A DNA stretch of 64,000 nt from Scolanthus callimorphus (GCA_033964015.1 CM066914.1:22620234-22684233), one strand, 5' to 3'; counted from the stretch's first letter, positions 13,346 through 25,248 are shown. Program-made: numbers and translations. Notes: a model not told the origin generated them from the letters alone.

Positions 13346-13531
13346 TATTAGTCTTTATAATTCGCCACAGTTTGTAGAATATAATCGCCCTTTGAGGATT
13401 ATAACAACAAATTTGAACTCTTGACACAAAACACCAATTTTTCCGCCATTTTGTTTTAGGCAAACTTACCCATCATGCAACGGGCATGGATATTTTCCCA
13501 GGTGTCTTTGCGATCGTCGTTCCTTTCCAAA
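13346..13531. promoter_or_regulatory. Bidirectional promoter between IFT139 and CCDC12
   Basis: Only 186 bases separate the two divergent start codons. Two copies of the YY1-like motif AAAATGGCGG face away from each other: one on the minus strand at 13443-13452, and one on the plus strand at 13529-13538 that contains the CCDC12 ATG. No TATA box is evident. Known biology: YY1 sites overlapping the start codon are typical of housekeeping head-to-head promoters. That this one is shared is inferred. Confidence 0.6.
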
Positions 13532-16500
13532 ATGGCGGCCGAGGTGAGCGGTTTACGAGCGGGAGATAAAAGACCAGCAGATAAAGCCAGGTAGGTGAAT
13601 TTTCGTAACTTTTTGTCTATCTTCAAACGCCAGAAATATACTGTATGACATCCCTTGTCGACAAATCCCGCTATCAACACATGTTGGGTAGCTAAAGTAC
13701 TGTGTAGGCCACAAATGTCAACACACACGTTGATACTGGAGACAAAATATCACTGCGATTGTAAGTATTATGCAGTTCTTCAGGAAAATGGTGGTCACTA
13801 AGGGAGAGCCAAGCTACATGCATCATGAGCTTGGCTGACTCAGCAAAACCTGGGCAAAATGTTCTGTTTATATACAGTTGGTTGCATCTTTAACAAAGAC
13901 GTTTGGAAGCCCTTTTCGCTGCGCTGCCAAGTATGTTGTGAAAGGGCTTCCAAACGTCTTTGTTTGAGCTATAGATATGAGAAGTTCCACAGCAGTTTGA
14001 CAAAATTATGGTAGTAGCCAATCAGAATGCCAGATTTTAAGCAAGCTTTCTTTGGCTTAGAAAATAAACTTTTTTTCTAAATATGTTAAGGGTTTTTTAA
14101 GTTCACAACAACTTGTACTGATCATACTTATTCCATAGTAAGGCTAGGGGGCACAGTGTGTGTGCACAGCACACTTTGCATATGGTCCTGAGTTTGAGCC
14201 CCAAACCAATTAACCATATCACTGATTAACCGTGTTGCTTGCTTACAGCTATTTTGAGTATTCTGCGAACTCTCAAAATCGATTTCCAACTGTCAAACCA
14301 CTTCCTGGCTTCCGTCAATCAAACTTTGAAACTCTTTGGAATACATAGAAGTCAGTTATTCGCCATCCTAGTGGAATACAAATGGCCTAACTTATGGTCG
14401 GCTAAGACTCAAATTAGTCTCGAGAGTTTCATTGACGGAAGCCAGACGTGCCATTGGAAGTCGAACACAAGAGTTCGCAGAATACTCAAAACAGCTGTAA
14501 TATAGCTTTGAATTCCTTTCAAATGGAGCTCTGATAGAGAAAGGGGGTAAAGTGGTGCACTGTTGACCTCAGGTTTGTCAGCCCAATGCTGTTAAGAGTT
14601 GTCAACATTAATTAATTGGACTTTACTTTTATATTGAATGTTTCAGTGAACCTGTCAGAGTAATCAAGTTTAGAAATTATGTTCCTAAAGATGAGGATCT
14701 CAAGGAGAAGAAAGTTCCTGATACCAAACCATTATCAGGTTGGACTTCACAGCTTACTATCTTACTATTTTTTCTTGGTTTAATGAATTCATGCTTTGTT
14801 TCTAACCAGTCGAAGAAGAAGTGAAAGATCATCTGGAGAAGGCAAAGTCTGAAAATGTTATAGAAGAAGTGGTAAGTTAGAGAGATAATCTATTTTTGAA
14901 AGATATATTGTGTTATCTTAAGCATGCTTACCTGGTTGGTTTTCTTCTTATTAATAAAAAAAACAGAGTCCATCATCCTCACTGACTGACTTTTTTTATC
15001 CCATCTTTTCATTTTATAACAAATAAATTCACAGTAAATTACCTCAATGAACAGTTATAAATAAAGTAATCTAAGGGCCTGTTCACATGAAGGTGGGACC
15101 CCAGGTAGATGAAGTACCCCAGTTCGGTGGAGTTACTCGCCTTTCCATAGAGCGGTTTTCATCTGACTGTAGTAAAACGAATTGCAAAGTAATTACACAA
15201 ATTCTGAACAAAACAGTAATTACAAAGTAATTGCGAATTACTCACGACAGTCATCTGAAATCCGCTCTATAAACTCTCTTATTTTCTTGCTTGTGTTCAC
15301 AGGACAGATGGGGAACCCCAGGTAGGGAGGCAACCCGTCTCATTGGGGCGGGTTGCCTGTCTAGGTGGGGTATTTGTTGGTTTTCTCCATGTGAACTATC
15401 AACCCTGGGGTGGGGTCGCACTAACATATGTTTCTCAAATTGCTTCAATACAATAATTCATGTACGTTTTTAATCATCAGTGACTTCTTTGAATCAATAA
15501 ACAGGACAACATGAAGTTTAAAAAAAACAAAGTGATAAGTTTTGAGATCATAGCAAGATGATTTTAGTAACGACTGTTAATGTCTTTAGCTGCCATTTTA
15601 ATTTTTGCTAGCAGCACTCCAGGGTCATGTGAATGCTCATATTTTTCAACCTCACCACGCTGTCAACCTTCATGTGAACAGGCCCTAAGGAAGACATACT
15701 GTTTGTTTATTCTATTTTGTGGTAATGGATCCATAACCACTGCCACATTTTAATCTGTATTTTCTAATCTCAACATAGTTAAGAAATTTTATATATACTT
15801 AGCAAAACCAGGCATATTAATTTGCTAAAATGTAAAACTCAGTCAATGTTCTCTTGTCCAAACAGGCAATTATTTAGACTCTTTCTTTTACCAACTATTT
15901 TACCCCAGGTTCATTTTCCATTCAAGAGAAATCCATTTTGTTTCTCTTTCCAGTATTTTTCTGCAAATATTGTCATATATTTTAATTGAGCATTTCAAAA
16001 CCAAAGCAGTATGAAGGGCTGGTGTCGTATTATTGTTCAGAGTTAATGATAAGATGCTACTATTTGTATGTTTTCAGGATCTTACTAATCTTGCTCCAAG
16101 GAAGCCAGACTGGTAAGTATTGCTGCAGTCTCTGGTGATAACGATGATAGTGCTGATGCTAGAGCTGCTACTAACAATGACAATTTCAAGAGGTTGATGA
16201 CAAAGAAGAAAACTATCTAGCCATTTTTGGATATTTCCACCAAGTAGTAATGACAATCCTATTAGCAGTACTTCCATAGAGTGACTCTTTGGCTACTGAG
16301 TCAATAGCTCATGAGGCTGAAAGGCCAAATGGGCTATTGACACAGAGGCCATGAGGGTGAGAGGAATCATTTGTTTTAGTTCAATCATACAAGTAGGACA
16401 TTTTATGTAGCCAAATACATTTCTGGTCTGCCAGTCATTTGCCATTTTCTGACTTTTAAATCCAACACTTTTTGCTACTAGTAGGCTATAACATGAAGCC

Positions 16501-17720
16501 TACTAGTAGCTCAACCAATCAGAATGCAGCATTGACAATAGACCACTAGTGTAATTTGACTACCTCCAAAGATTGCACAATTTGATTGGTTCACTAAATG
16601 TCTATATGATTTGTGACTGTGCTTATGCCATATAACACATTTTTCAGGGATTTAAAAAGAGATGTAGCACAGAAATTAGAGAAATTGGAAAGAAGGACAC
16701 AGAGAGCAATAGTAGAAATTATTAGTAAGTACAGCCATGACAATAATCCAGTTTCAAATTCTCTGAATAGGCATTGATGGTGCATAACTACAGTGGGAGC
16801 CTCAGTTTGAAGTAAAAAAGGCTGTGCCTACCAATGAGAAACTGATGAAGCTTGAATGGAGACAATAGACAAAATGTTTTGGACTTGTTCGTATTCACAA
16901 CTTTCAGGTTCAAATAAAGGCTCCCACTGTATTTACCTATGCACCGTTGATGCCTGTTCAGTGGTAGATTAGAGAATTCATAACTGGAATTATAATTAGC
17001 CATTCATTTCTCCTCTGTTGAGCTTGTCAAATCACATGTTTCTCTGATTGAACACTTTATAATCCATGGGCTTCACCTAAAATGGCTACATTTCTTAAAA
17101 CATCACTCCCCTTTCATAATTTTGTCATAACAGGACACTAATTTTTTACAATGAATATTTTTTAAGTTTCTAAGTTGTGGTGATGAAAGAGTTCCCTGTG
17201 ATGCTGGGGGTATTGGAGTTTTCTGTAACTGCATGATGTATCTTATACAAGGTCCAAATCTATCTAAGGGTGCATTACATGACACCAAATTGACTTAGGA
17301 TCCAGGGTGAACTCACTCCAGTTTTTTTTTTCAATTCTCCTCATGTAGGCACTGCATTTACATGATTCTGGAATGAAAGTGAAGTCCTTCTGGGTCAGTT
17401 GCACCAGGTTCTCACCCTGGATCAAAAGTTTATTCTGGTGCAAGATTTCACTCCAGTATCTTATTAACAGGGATAGAAAGCTCAATCCAGGGCGAGATCC
17501 AAGGCACTGCCCCAAAACAATGCAGGCTCACTGCTTTCGATTCTGCCATGTCAATCCCGAAAGTCAATCCGGTACCATGTAAACAGTGCTAGAGTGTCAA
17601 ATTCAGTTTTCCATACTGTTGTCCTTTGCAGGAGACAAATTACAAGAGGGTAAAGAACAAGAAGACCTTGCAGCAGCTGTAAATGTGGCAGCCGCTGAGC
17701 AGGGATATGAATCTGAATGA
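13532..17720 (+). CDS. CCDC12: CCDC12 / cwf18 pre-mRNA splicing factor, 6 exons
   Basis: Small coiled-coil protein of the activated spliceosome (cwf18 family), acting in the nucleus. Exons: 13532-13590, 14647-14738, 14810-14871, 16078-16112, 16648-16724, 17632-17720, with consistent phases (2,1,0,2,1), giving about 137 residues. The family signature is clear: RNYVPKDEDL, EEEVKDHLEKAKSENVIEEV, then NLAPRKPDWDLKRDV and a basic helix KLEKLERRTQRAIVEII. The C-terminus is acidic and ends EQGYESE. The first exon (MAAEVSGLRAGDKRPADKA) is shorter than the vertebrate N-terminus and lacks its basic EEALRRKERLKALREK-type coil. Either that coil is absent here, or an alternative first exon was missed; a GAG|GTGAGC donor inside exon 1 leaves that possible. 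Introns 1 and 2-4 contain foldback elements at 13.9, 14.2 and 15.1-15.7 kb. The 3'UTR runs to the signals at 18,103-18,113. Confidence 0.92.
13892..13964. repeat. Perfect 24-bp hairpin in CCDC12 intron 1
   Basis: AACAAAGACGTTTGGAAGCC+CTTT at 13,892-13,915 is matched exactly by its complement at 13,941-13,964 around a 25-base loop. It probably marks the end of a foldback element; the dispersed 13-mer lies 54 bases further on. Confidence 0.85.
14142..14215. repeat. tRNA-like SINE-related sequence, copy 1
   Basis: Resembles 53,571-53,646: 'gcacagtgtgtgtgcacagc', 'acactttgcatatggtcctg' and the box-B-like 'gagtttgagcccc'. It is degenerate relative to the 53.6-kb copy. Not a functional tRNA. Confidence 0.5.
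14245..14498. mobile_element. MITE in CCDC12 intron 1
   Basis: Terminal inverted repeats of about 29 bases, starting ACAGCTATTTTGAGTATTCT and ending AGAATACTCAAAACAGCTGT, with subterminal 'ttccgtcaat'/'attgacggaa' also inverted. It is 254 bases long, flanked by TTA/TAA-like bases. Confidence 0.85.
15073..15688. mobile_element. Foldback element with GGGCCTGTTCACATGAAGGT ends, carrying a nested MITE
   Basis: Ends GGGCCTGTTCACATGAAGGT (15,075) and its complement ending at about 15,685. The interior repeats 'ccccaggtag' and 'cggttgcctgtctaggtgggg'-like segments. A complete smaller MITE sits at 15,148-15,269. It lies in the intron between CCDC12 exons 3 and 4. Confidence 0.85.
15148..15269. mobile_element. 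Nested MITE, TAGAGCGG ends
   Basis: TAGAGCGGTTTTCATCTGAC...GTCATCTGAAATCCGCTCTA inverted ends, with inner 'gcaaagtaatta' and 'ttacaaagtaattgcgaatta' segments also inverted. 122 bases, wholly inside the larger element. Confidence 0.82.
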
Positions 17721-18102
17721 GACTGCATACTCTTGTTTTATTTCACTAATATTAAGGAGGAACTACAAAGTGGGCACAAATCAGCTGATTCAGGATGGAA
17801 GGGGACCTGCGATACCCCCCTAGTCATGCCCTTACAGGATGGACCCTACATGAACATTGATCATGAAACCACAGACAATAAGCATGTATAAAGAACAAAA
17901 TGGAAGAACATTCAGGGAACAGGATGCTGGTAAACAAGGTCATTGTTAGAGGAACTCCAGCACAAGAGGCACTGAAGCAACCATAAGAACTTTTGCATCT
18001 TGACTGAACAAGAATTAAATATCAGATTGTACAAAAGAAACTGTTAAGAACAGAAGACATAGCCAGAACCTTTTTTGAGATACACACTGAGCAATGTTTT
18101 CA

Positions 18103-18113
18103 AATAAAATAAA
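18103..18113 (+). promoter_or_regulatory. CCDC12 polyadenylation signals
   Basis: Two overlapping AATAAA hexamers lie about 385 bases after the CCDC12 stop and are followed by a T-rich stretch. They are the first good signals downstream, so this is the likely mRNA 3' end. Confidence 0.6.
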
Positions 18114-19939
18114 TACGAGTCACAAAACCACTTCTAACAATTTGTATTAGACTATTTTTTCCAATGATCCCGTATTCGGGATATAGGTTAATTTTGCTAA
18201 CATTGGCAAATTTGCTTTTTTCGATTTTTCGTGATGTAGCTGTCTCTGCACGTGCCTCGTACTTGATTGCTGGCTTTCAAGTAAGGGACGGAGCTAGCCA
18301 AACAACCGCGAAAGCCCGGAAAAACTTTGGAGGGAGGTATTTAGCGATTCGATTTTGACGAAAAATGTCCTACTTCTCGGAGTTCTAGGTCGGACCTGTT
18401 TTAAGATTTTGACCGCAAATTTACGGAGATGATAGACGCATGTAGTATTGAGAAAACCGTGTGCGGGATTTTTGATTTTCTTTTCCAAATAAATTTTATG
18501 AGTAATTTTCCAGTAAAAAAACGTAAAAAATTTAAGAAGTTTAACTTTAGAACGTGATATTTTATGAAATATTTTGCAAATCAAAGATCGCGCGCACGGT
18601 TTTTTAGAACATTCATCTCATCATAATTCAGTTTAAAGCGGCCGTGTTTAATTAATCCCAAACATCCTGGAACTCTTATTGCAAACACACTGCGTTTTTG
18701 TTTTGGGCCCAAAATCTTGAGTTTGGTTATAAATTCGACTAAATAGTTTATACGTCCAAAAAGTTCATTCTTTTAGCTTTAAAATGATACCAAAGTCAGC
18801 TTTTTAGGTTCAATTGCGACCCGACACAATTTTTTTTCCGTGGACACCTCTCTAACTTATATCTATATGAATCTATACCTTATCACCTAACAATGGGCAG
18901 CTTTCAAAATGGGCAGAATTCAAAATGTCTGAGCAACAAACTTGAAATTCGAAGATTTTTAATGAACTCTTCAGCTGTTCCTGACAAAGAAATAAAATCC
19001 ACATATGATGCAACTTCTAACACCTTAATAAACTCCTTAACGCAAAGACTTGTACGTTAGAACGAAAAACTATTGCTAATTAAAGAAACTAGACGCATAG
19101 AGAACTTTGTAAAACTCCGTGTCCTGAATGTAATGCTTTACAATCAGATTAGTGTCATTTTATTTACAAATGATAATAAATTTTATTATTAAGCAATAAA
19201 AGTACTTTCCGCGTGCTCTCTGCTTTCTTACAAACACGAGGGGGATGTTGGGAGAACTGATCAAAACTTGAAGGACACGAGCCGAAGGCGAGTGTCTTTC
19301 CAGTTTTATAAGTATTTCTATTGCTAAAATAACATACACACGCGCGACAGCGTTGCGTGACAATCGTGTTTCTCAGGTCTCTTACAAACACGCTTTTTAA
19401 CCAATCAGAATGCGCACATTCACAATACAACATAGGTGTTATTTTCTAAACAAATTTATATAGACAGATGTCACAGAGGCATTGACCGCAGTTGATACTC
19501 AAGGCGATGACGCCGCCGCTGGTGGAGGGAAAGAGGAGGAGAAGGGAGAGAAGGAGACCTTCTGTGGTTACAAGAAAGGATTTCTTCTCACGTGAAGACA
19601 TGGCGCGGGACCCGTCGCCTGACTCCGTCTCCCCTGCTCGTTCACTCATGGGGGCAATAATTCTTATCTTTCATCTTTATCTTTAAAACATTTCCATTTT
19701 TCAAAACGAGTGGAAGAGTGGGGGAAGACACTGCGGGGATATCTGATGCTGACTTCACTCAGTGGGACTGTACAGGAATTGTTATTTTGAAATAAATAAT
19801 TGACGAAAATCAGACTAATAATCGTGTGTCTTAAAAACAAGTGTTTGGCTTTTTGTGTAGATGTGCCATATGAACACTCCGGGGGAGCAATAGCATGGAA
19901 TACAGACACATTTTCAATGGCACCTTGGATCCTGCACAG

Positions 19940-20062
19940 CTTCGATAATAATAATGATAATAATAATAGTTCATAATAATAATAATATATAATAATAATA
20001 ATAATATATAATAATATATAATGATAATAATAGATAATAATAATAATAGATAATAATAATAG
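19940..20062. repeat. AAT/TAA microsatellite
   Basis: An imperfect run of TAA/AAT triplets about 120 bases long, broken by GATAATA and TATATAATA variants. Confidence 0.9.
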
Positions 20063-20337
20063 ATGCGCACGACTGAGTAGACAATATTTTTTAAAGAAAA
20101 ATGCCGTTTCTCTCCAGCAATTTTTTTGAACAACCTCATCGTTAACTATGTGTAGTGATATTGCGAAAAATAGAAAATCTAGAAGTGATTCGGGAATTCT
20201 TGAATGACTGTGACGCGGAAATGGTTTCAGAAAAACACGTGATCCGATAGAAAAAGCGGGATCCGTACACTCTCTTAGAAACTTCCGGTTGTATGATTTT
20301 GAAGCGTATTACACACGATCGTGACTAAAACTACACA

Positions 20338-20455
20338 TGGAGACATACGAGTAACATACGAGTACACACGAGAACATACAAGTAACATACGAGTACACAC
20401 GAGAACATACAAGTAACATACAGGTACACATGAGGATATACCAGTACACACAAGT
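20338..20455. repeat. Degenerate tandem repeat of ACATACGAGTA type
   Basis: Units of about 30-32 bases built from alternating 'acatacgagta', 'cacacgagaa' and 'catacaagta' modules, roughly four copies that decay to the right. Confidence 0.75.
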
Positions 20456-21822
20456 TGAAAATCTTTGCGTATTTGTTGGCAATAAAATTCTTCCAAAGAC
20501 TGGCTCTACCTGAAGAGGAAATTGTCAGTGAACCTGTTAAACTACTTACAAAAGCAAGCAAACAAACAAACAAACAATTTATTGAAACAGGTCTCAAAAA
20601 TGAATTACTAGTAACATGAGAACGGAACTGCTAGCCATCTGAAGCTTTAATCACATTTTTTTTCTATCGATTTTTTTTTTCAAATGCGTTAATAAAATTT
20701 CGTAACTTGTTGCCAAAGTAAACACACAGTTAAAGTTTCTTTATATTGCCCCCCTTGACTAAACCATAACAAGCCACCGAGGCTGCACAATTAATTGCCA
20801 TTTCAAGGCCACATCGAAATAGTAAACAAGCAGAAAACACGAGCTTGAGGAAAGATAATTTTAAGAAAGATAATTTTAGGAAAATTTAGAAGGTATTTAA
20901 GTTAATTTGAGCAGGTGGAAGAAAGTTCAAAGTACCTGGTACCGTGAAAAGTGATTCCTTATTAATTATTAAATGTGATGTTTTGACTTAAAAGAACAGT
21001 AAAGCGACACACTTGTAGCCTTGGAGGATCTATTCCTTCCATTAGCTTTTAAAAATACTAAAAACCTTGAAACGTTGGACTCTAGTCGAGAACCAAGGAA
21101 GAACAGGATTCGATGCGCGCGTCCCCTTAGCGGGCGAGAAGGACAACGAAGGATCGTGTGGATAAGTGAAGCGTGTATTTAGTAAGTAGATGACTGGTAG
21201 TCTTTGATTTTTGATAATGATTTATCTATAAATGGTTCAATGGCGAAACTAAGGCGTCTCTCATAGCCCTAAATAAGAACAAGAACAAACTCCGTTAGGA
21301 GTTTGAGGCATGCCTAGGCATCTTGATTATCTGTAAGTATCGCACACGTACACCTTAGCCGTCCTTGAAACAAATCACAACAGGGGAGAAATGCATTAAC
21401 TGTACTCTTTTAGGTGATTTGTTTTGAATTTCTCTCGTCGTCCTCTAGTTTTGCAATCACTTTATATGTAGTTTCTAAAGCGCATTATTTTGATTTTGAA
21501 CCGTGTATGTTGATTATGTAATCCGGGCGTTTGTTGATGACCGCACTAACTAAACTCTTCAAGACCCTTCAAGGCGAAGACTGAAAGAGCAAACAAACCA
21601 CTTTGCACTCAGACAACAAAGACCAATCTCAGTGGAATAATTTGGAAAGGGCACGCTAAAGAACCCATGCATTGTATCAGGGCCGTAGCAAGCCTCCAAA
21701 AACTTGGGGGCACGACATATAAAAAAAACTCAAGGCAGTTTTTAAGGAAAGTTTAAAGTCTTTTGAGAGCCTCCGAATACGTTTTATGTCTTAATCTTCT
21801 TTCATCTAGGCCTGAATTAAAG

Positions 21823-24800
21823 ATGCAGAATCTCCACGTTACTGGAATAGCGATGATCATCGCTGTCGCAGTTCTTTGTACTCATGGTGGAAAACTACCG
21901 GCACAGATCCCTCCCTCAACAAACAAGAAAGGCATGACGGCAAAAGTTTTAATATGAACGTCCTCAGACAAGAGAGCAAAGTCAAAGGTCAGAAAAGGGT
22001 CGTGAATGTCAAATCTACAGCACCAAAGGCTCAGGAGAAAAAGCGCCTAACTTCATGGCCGGCTTCCAAGTCTGTAATAGTTGATACTGGTAAACGACGA
22101 GCGGATATCATACATAGTCGTGTGATTAATAATCCTATACTGTTGCGGCTGTTGCACGACAGGGAAGCTGCGGCCAAGAAAATGAAAACTTTAGATTCGG
22201 AAATTAAGGAACTTCTGGGCAGAGACAGGCCGGTAAGCAGGCAGTTTGTCCACGGCTTGCGCGGATCTGAAGCTCCATCTTTTTGGAGCCTGGGAGGTTC
22301 AACCCTGCGGATACACTCGTGGAAGGCGCAGGTATTCAGCCTGGGACTGAAGGCATGTTTGGGGTCCATGGGGGCACCATGATATTAGGACCAGCTAACG
22401 CGGGGTCGGTGACGGGACTTATGGGGATGGAGAACGCTGACGTACGCAGTAAGACATTAACTAAGAAAAGGCCGGCCAAACACGCGAACGTGCAACAGAG
22501 ATCGAACCTTAATGGATATGGGGCCTACCACACGACATATCTTTCTCACCCTGATAAAAACAAAATCGTGCAGATACCAAACAACCCGCCTGCTTATAGT
22601 GCAAAGCGTATGAACACAGGATCGAACACAGCGGGACTTGCGCCAAGCGCTGCGAACGCTCATGCGCGCAGCAAAACCGAAAGGAAAAAGCCAAACCAGC
22701 ACGTGCGCGCACAGCAGAGATCGAACCTCAATGGGTATGGGACCTACCACACCAAATATCTTTACTACCCTGATAAAAACAAAATTTTGCAGATACCAAA
22801 TAACGCGCCCGCTTCTAATACAATGGGTACTGCGGGAGTTATGTCAGGGATAGAGAACGCCCATACACGTAGCAACACCGCTAAGATAGAACCGCCTAAC
22901 CGAAACGCAAAACCGATCCAAAAGCCGGTAACACGCAAAATGACAAACAAGGCGCAACATGGAGCGCAAAAGTCATTGGCCTCTGCAGCAAAGCATGTGA
23001 AGGGACATCAAAAGTCAGACCTCAACGGCTTTGGAACGTACGAGCAGGACTATCTCTTTTACCCGGATTCGAAAAAACTTGTAGCCGTGCCTGGCCAAAA
23101 AGTCACACCACTTGCTAGCACAGAAGCTGTTAGTAGCCCTGCAGCTGTTAACCCTGTAGCTCTTAACTCAGCTGCTTATACGCCGACTGATGTCGCGGCC
23201 GTTAACACTCTTAATCCTTACACCGCGAGCAATGACATGGCAGCGAACTCTGTAGTTACTAGCCCTGCGTGTGGGACAGACGGCACGTGTGCTTTTCAGC
23301 CCAGCGCTGATATGACAAGCATGCCCGAGAATACGGTTTACTCTGACGCGGCGCCAGGTGTAGTAAACGCGGCTGAAACGCCTAGTATGACAACGCAGGA
23401 TACTCAAAACACGGCTCCTATCGCCGGTTTATCGGAGGTTTCTCAGAATACAGCGCCGTTGAGTGGTATGACAGAAGCTGCTGCTAATGCTTTCCCCATG
23501 AACGCCACTGTAGATAATGCAGTAGTCAATGGTGTGCCGAGTGTGATGGCGGCTGCTCCGAGTGTGATGGCGGCTGCTCCGAGTGTGATGGCGGCTGCTC
23601 CAGCTGAAGGGCTGGGTAGCACCCCTGTGTTCAACGCTCCCGAGTCGGTATCAGCTGGTGGTGCTCCTGGACAGATGGCAGCGTCGGCTGCGGCTGCTTT
23701 GGCGGTGGCGAGTAAAGAACAGGATGATGGGTTTGACCCAGACGTGCTGGATGACCAGAGTAAGTAGTCGGTGCCTCGAGTTCAACGCGGCTGAACAACA
23801 GCAGCAGTTTTCAAAGTCAATCTTTTTTTTGACGTCGCTCACTCGTTGCTTCGCGACTTACACAAAGCTCGCTGCGCTCGCTTCTCGACTCATCTCGGCT
23901 CGCTTTTGTTAGTATCCTCAGAGAGGTCGACTTGTGGCAGTCTACAGCAGAATCCTTTTTCATTTGTAGCCATTCTTAAATAGATTTTGAGATAGATAAA
24001 TAGATTTTGAAATAGACGAATTAAAGCCATTCCCCTTACTACAGTAAAGCCATGTTACAGGAGGAAATTTTTCTTGCAACTCACAACACAATATTTGTTG
24101 CGATTCAAACTGAAGAGAAAATTGTGCGACACACTCCAGCAACGCAACAAATATTGCAAGTTTCAGAAAAAGTAGATCGGATGCGTAAGGCACGCAATGG
24201 TTTCCGAAATGAACGAATCACAGCGCTTCTTGTTCTTTGGTGTTTTCAAAATTTCATATAGAGTGGGCGCATTGCAACTTGCAAGACAAATTACTACAAC
24301 TTGTAATGTTTTTTTTATTGAAATGAGATTGAAGCGCTTCATGTTCTTGTAAAGTGTAGCTGACCCTAACTTAATTCATTTTGCATTTTGCAGCAATAAT
24401 AAACCATTATTATCATTATTTATTTGCGACTGTTGCGCTGTGAACTGCATTAATAGTTGCCTTGTGTAACATGGTCTTTAGTCTTTGCCAATGATTAAAA
24501 AAGTTTTTCTCATATATTTTGTTCAACAGTTCTCGGTGATCCAAAGAAGTTTGACGAAAACTGTGCTGTTATGAAACTAACGTTTGAGAGATCGCAAGGT
24601 GACATTATCTTTGATGATTCTGCCAAGGCCAACGACGCCCAGCTTGAGAATGATGCTTTCATATCCGATGAGTCAGCTAGAGAAGGATTGGTTATGAATC
24701 TAGGCGAAAAGGGGTTCCTAGAATTAGCTGACAACTTCAAGGGGAAGCCCAAAAAGGCTGTGGCTTTATCAATGTGGATTAAGCTTAAAGACGTCAGTGG

Positions 24801-25248
24801 TTATAATTCTTTATTTCACGCAACAGGAAATGACCAAATCACACATTATGATCTAGCCGTGAAGGATGGAAGAGGACTTTGGATACATCGGGATGATGCT
24901 GGAAAGGAGTTATTTCGTGTGGAATCTAACGGCACTGCTATGACCCCTGATGCATGGCATCATATTCTAGGGTCCTATGATGCTAAGAAAGGTACAGCAT
25001 CCTTATGGGTCGATGGCAAGGAGACCAACACACAACAAAAACTTTCTGGAGATCTCTCTAGAAACTGGGATAGAATAATGATGTTTAAAGGCAAGACGAC
25101 TGGCGTTGCTGACAATGTTTTTATATTCAGATGTCCTCTAGACAGAACCAAGGTCATCGCTCTCTACGTAGCAGTAGCATCACCAAAGGACGCTAAAAGG
25201 ATGGACATCCCAAGACAAAAGCATAAAAAACATACAAAGCATAACTGA
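21823..25248 (+). CDS. Secreted LamG-domain protein with Tyr-rich repeats; family not recognised
   Basis: Exon 1 21823-23759, exon 2 24530-25248, joined in phase (A|TT gives DDQ-ILGDPKKF); about 885 residues. The N-terminus MQNLHVTGIAMIIAVAVLCT is a plausible signal peptide. A basic Lys/Arg-rich region follows, then three repeats of the form SNLNGYG-Y---YL--PDKNKI at about 22,500-22,580, 22,720-22,800 and 23,018-23,095. Next is a Thr/Ala/Pro/Asn-rich stretch with SVMAAAP three times in tandem (23,539-23,601). The C-terminal exon encodes a ConA-like/LamG jellyroll: CAVMKLTFE, a SMWIKLKD strand, AWHHILGSYDAKKGTASLWV and a basic tail. Two frame breaks interrupt exon 1. One lies in the A4/T4 runs at 21942-21950, the other in the T5 run at 22280-22284; one added base at each restores a single frame. 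It is therefore either an intact gene with consensus errors or a recent pseudogene. The extended open frame of about 490 codons after the second break favours the former. An extracellular or skeletal-matrix role is only a guess. Confidence 0.7.

Larger units (their letters stand above)
18114..21822. other. Intergenic region, no gene recognised
   Basis: About 3.7 kb between the CCDC12 3' end and the LamG gene. It holds the AAT microsatellite (19,940-20,062), a degenerate 30-32 bp tandem repeat (20,338-20,455), an AAAC run near 20,558-20,577 and one copy of the dispersed 13-mer CCAATCAGAATGC (19,401-19,413). The short ORFs show no recognisable domain. A TATAAA at about 21,718 lies roughly 100 bases before the next gene's ATG and could belong to its promoter, but a pyrimidine-tract/AG just before the ATG (tttcatctag, ending 21,809) suggests an upstream noncoding exon instead. 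Confidence 0.6.

Noticed and set aside
21715..21725. TATA box for the LamG gene
   Set aside because: TATAAA is present, but its position and a likely splice acceptor just before the ATG make the assignment unsafe.
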